Source: Caballeronia fortuita (GTDB taxonomy: Bacteria; Pseudomonadota; Gammaproteobacteria; Burkholderiales; Burkholderiaceae). From it: a stretch of 64,000 bases of DNA. The notes below the pieces were generated by a model. That model worked only from the letters and a program-made list of their open reading frames with translations. It ran no database searches and was not told the DNA's origin. The DNA is taken from assembly GCF_001544835.2 (NCBI RefSeq), contig NZ_FCNX02000002.1, positions 248,001 through 312,000 of the forward strand. Direction: 5' to 3'. Positions 61,728 to 64,000 of this stretch are shown here, piece by piece; the first letter of the stretch is position 1; the number at the start of each line of letters is the position of its first letter. A program made the translations under genes and the position numbers.

Positions 61728-63107
61728 ATGGTTCGGCTCGTGATGATTCTTCTCGGCGTCGAGTATTTGCGTACGCGCTGGCGCGCGGTGCTGACGCTCG
61801 GCTTGCTCAGCATCGCGCTCGGCGGCGTCATTTTCATCGACGCGCTCGACGGCTCGCTCTACTTTCCCATCGTCCCGTTCGTGCTGATGATGCTGCTCGA
61901 AGGGCTCGCGACGCTCGCCGTCGCCTGGACCGGCATGGGCGGTCAACGCAAGCTGCGCTATGTGAAAGGCGCAACATTCTGCCTGTCGGCGCTGCTCGTC
62001 CTGTTCGGCGGCGAGCACGGCAACTTCGTGCTGTCGCTCATCTTCGGCACGCTCTTTCTCGTCGACGGCGCGCTGCAGATCGTCTCGGCGCGCGTGGTGC
62101 GCTTTCGCAAATGGCGTCTCGCGATGGCGGGCGGCGTGCTCGAAATCGCCATCGCAATCTTCTTTTATCAGCCTTATCCCGATCATTACGCGGGCACCGT
62201 CGCGTACTGCGTCGCCTTCGGGCTTTTCTTCGGCGGCTGGAACATGATCCTGCTTGCCGCGCGCGTGCGGCGCATGGCGGCGAATCCGGCTGTCGAAGGC
62301 ATTGCCGATCCGGCCTCGCAAAGCGGCACGCCGCCCGCCGCGTCGCCGTTCGCGGGCGCGGTCTGGGACGGGCCGCCCGCGCCCGGCGAGGCGGCACTGA
62401 CCGTGCATGTGTGGACGCCCGTCGGCACGGCGAAGTCGCAGCCGCGAAGGCAGTTGATCGTCGATCGCTATATCGCCGCCGTCGACAGGAACGGCACCAT
62501 TTCGACCGGGCACGCCGCGCTCGAGACACCCGAAGGCGTGTACATCAGCCTGTATCCCGCGGTCGAGATCGACCGCTCGCCTAACGAATTCAGCCGCACG
62601 CTGCGCGCGACGCGCGAGAACGACGTGCCCGGCCTGTTCCAGCCCGACTACGAAACCGAATCGAAAGCATGGTGCCCGTCGACGCAGCAGGTGCGCATCC
62701 GCAACTACGATCCGGCGCGGCTTGCGCGCTTCTGGCAGGAGTATCGGCGCGATGCCACGTACAACCTCACGTATCGCAACTGTTCGAGTTCCGTGGCGCG
62801 GGCGCTGGAAGCGGCGATCGAAGGCGCGTCGGCGCGCGCGTGGGGCAAGGGCGGCGGCTGGAAGCCGCTCGTGCGCATCATGACGACGCCCGAGTTATGG
62901 GTCGCCGCGCAAGTGCGCAAGCGCGCCGCGACAATGGCGTGGACGCCCGGCCTCACGCTCGACTATGCGCGCGCGCTCAGCATGCTCGCGGATCCGCGGC
63001 ACTCGGGCTGGGTGAAGATGGCGCGCATCGCGGTCGCGACGATGTATCGATCGCGGCAGCGCTGGCGCGCCGAGGAGCAGGCAGCGGCGGAGCAGCGCAC
63101 CGGCTGA
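61728..63107 (+). CDS. HdeD-like membrane domain fused to a permuted NlpC/P60-like (papain-fold) domain
   Basis: 459 residues. Residues 1-190 hold six helices of HdeD/DUF308 type (LTLGLLSIALGGVIFIDALD, then SALLVLFGGEHGNFVLSLIF). After a Pro/Ala linker, about 220-400 looks like a circularly permuted papain-type domain: TISTGHAALETPEGVYISLY supplies His, and later DATYNLTYRNCSSSVARALE supplies Cys in the NC motif seen in such enzymes. A short cytoplasmic end follows. CGGAGG precedes the ATG. It could be a membrane-bound peptidase, amidase or acyltransferase; the order of His and Cys supports permutation. Substrate unknown. Confidence 0.75.
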   Translation: MVRLVMILLGVEYLRTRWRAVLTLGLLSIALGGVIFIDALDGSLYFPIVPFVLMMLLEGLATLAVAWTGMGGQRKLRYVKGATFCLSALLVLFGGEHGNFVLSLIFGTLFLVDGALQIVSARVVRFRKWRLAMAGGVLEIAIAIFFYQPYPDHYAGTVAYCVAFGLFFGGWNMILLAARVRRMAANPAVEGIADPASQSGTPPAASPFAGAVWDGPPAPGEAALTVHVWTPVGTAKSQPRRQLIVDRYIAAVDRNGTISTGHAALETPEGVYISLYPAVEIDRSPNEFSRTLRATRENDVPGLFQPDYETESKAWCPSTQQVRIRNYDPARLARFWQEYRRDATYNLTYRNCSSSVARALEAAIEGASARAWGKGGGWKPLVRIMTTPELWVAAQVRKRAATMAWTPGLTLDYARALSMLADPRHSGWVKMARIAVATMYRSRQRWRAEEQAAAEQRTG

Positions 63108-63131
63108 GTGCCGCTGCGATCCGCCGGCGTG

Positions 63132-64000
63132 CTATTCGCCGGTCTTGTCGGCTGTCTTGTCGGCTGTCTTGCGCGAACGGCCGCCGCGCGACGACGACTT
63201 GCGTGCTGGCCTTTCTTCCTTCGGCTCGACAACCGCTTCGGCGGCCGGTGCGATGTTGTCCTGAGGCGCCTCGGCATTGCTCTGCTTCGCCGCGGTCTTG
63301 CGCGCACGACGCGGCGCAGCGCGTTTTTTCGGCGCGGGGTCCGGCGCGAGCTCCGGCGCGGATTCCGCGACCGGTTCGGCTTGCGGCGCGGGCGCTTCCG
63401 GTTCGACATGCGCCGGCGCTTCTTGCGCGACCGCGACTGCATCCGGCGAGGGTGCGGGCACCGAACCGCGCGCCGCCTTCCTCGCGCCGCGCTTCTCCTT
63501 GCGCCTGCCGTTCGACGCGCCTTCGTGTTCCTTCACGGCCGGCTCATTGGGCCTCACGTCGATCGGGGCAAGCTGAACGGATTGCATCGGCTGCACCGTT
63601 TGAGACGTCTGAGCGGAGCGAAAAACGAACGCGCCGGATTTATCGTCGCGGCCTACTTCCAGCAAGCCGCGCGATTGCGCCTCATCGAGCAGATTGCCGA
63701 ACGCGCGAAAGCCGTACTGCGTCTCGCTGAAGCCCGGCTTGCGCCGCTTGATCGCGCTCTTCAATACCGACGCCCAGATCTTGCCGCTCTCGCCGCGCTC
63801 CGAGGCGAGCGCCTCGAAAGTCTCGACCGCGATCGCGATCGCCTGCGACTTGCGCGACTCCGTCTCCTGCTTCGGCTGCCGCTCTTCGTCGGGCGCGCGC
63901 TTCGTTTCGCGCTGCTCGCGCTTGGCGATAGCGCGTTGCTGCTCGCGCACGAGGTCGTCGTAGAAGATGAATTCGTCGCAGTTCGCGACGAGCAGATCGG
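63132..64000 (-). CDS. NYN-domain/OST-HTH protein (partial, 5' end off the window)
   Basis: The visible 289 residues begin inside the NYN (LabA/DUF88, PIN-like RNase) domain with LLVANCDEFIFYDDLV. A charged Arg/Glu/Lys helix and an OST-HTH/LOTUS-type domain follow (ALASERGESGKIWASVLKSA, GFSETQYGFRAFGNLLDEAQ, SRGLLEVGRDDKSGAFVF). The tail of about 150 residues is Ala/Pro/Lys/Arg-rich and disordered, with short repeats near its end (KTADKTADKTGE). A GTG at 63950 opens an internal reading but is not the true start. NYN plus OST-HTH proteins are thought to act on RNA. Confidence 0.85.
   Translation of the reverse strand, partial: DLLVANCDEFIFYDDLVREQQRAIAKREQRETKRAPDEERQPKQETESRKSQAIAIAVETFEALASERGESGKIWASVLKSAIKRRKPGFSETQYGFRAFGNLLDEAQSRGLLEVGRDDKSGAFVFRSAQTSQTVQPMQSVQLAPIDVRPNEPAVKEHEGASNGRRKEKRGARKAARGSVPAPSPDAVAVAQEAPAHVEPEAPAPQAEPVAESAPELAPDPAPKKRAAPRRARKTAAKQSNAEAPQDNIAPAAEAVVEPKEERPARKSSSRGGRSRKTADKTADKTGE

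Noticed and set aside
63142-63170. Short direct repeats of about 12 bases
   Set aside because: They encode repeated Lys-Thr-Ala-Asp in the disordered tail of the NYN protein; coding low complexity, not a separate element.
1-64000. Search for tRNA, rRNA, CRISPR arrays, insertion sequences and attachment sites
   Set aside because: None was recognised on reading; no transposase, integrase or spaced repeat array is visible, even around the stress island.

Overview
The window is high-GC DNA with dense, mostly overlapping genes. It looks like a chromosome or megaplasmid of a Burkholderiaceae member of the Paraburkholderia/Caballeronia type. This rests on the OmpC-like porin, the many LysR regulators, the FUSC/DUF1656/HlyD/NodT efflux operon and the general gene content. 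The species cannot be fixed by eye. No rRNA, tRNA, CRISPR array, intact insertion sequence or phage gene was found.

Region 1 (1-10225) is a catabolic island of unknown substrate. A leftward set encodes a porin broken by an amber codon, a dihydroorotase-like hydrolase, a periplasmic binding protein, a fused ABC permease/ATPase and the start of an FMN alpha-hydroxy-acid oxidoreductase. Around it lie a D-2-hydroxyacid dehydrogenase, an alpha/beta hydrolase, an aspartate-dehydrogenase-like enzyme, a two-domain VOC protein and a LysR regulator. Two closely related long inverted repeats (5385-5424 and 7301-7338) sit in the two divergent promoter gaps and probably tie these units into one regulon.

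Region 2 (11001-16657) is a mevalonate-degradation locus. It holds a TctA-type permease with a small membrane partner, HMG-CoA lyase and a class II (degradative) HMG-CoA reductase with all four catalytic residues. A divergent MocR-type (GntR/aminotransferase) regulator lies next to repeated TGTACC elements.

Region 3 (16860-32538) is a stress island resembling a reduced heat-resistance locus: PsiE, AraC regulator, HdeD, PRC-barrel protein, Hsp20, a zinc-finger ClpG/ClpK-type disaggregase, a UBP zinc finger and a thioredoxin-reductase-like flavoprotein without its CxxC. A decayed stretch follows, with relics of an old yellow enzyme and an alcohol dehydrogenase. After that come two zinc alcohol dehydrogenases, an SRPBCC protein and a royal-jelly-family protein.

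Region 4 (32880-44979) is the most striking part: two divergent operons of eleven genes. They encode one amino-acid ABC importer with two binding proteins, an aminotransferase, a cysteine-dioxygenase-like protein, a PLP C-S lyase, a flavin monooxygenase-like enzyme and two four-module rhodanese proteins. I read this as uptake and breakdown of a sulfur amino acid.

Region 5 (45271-64000) holds an SDR enzyme, an MFS carrier with a fused swivel-first aconitase-family hydratase and LysR regulator, a class C beta-lactamase, a DUF1275 protein and a MarR-controlled FUSC efflux operon. It ends with a PAP2 phosphatase, an MHYT-GGDEF-EAL protein, an HdeD-like membrane protein fused to a papain-like domain, and a partial NYN/OST-HTH protein.
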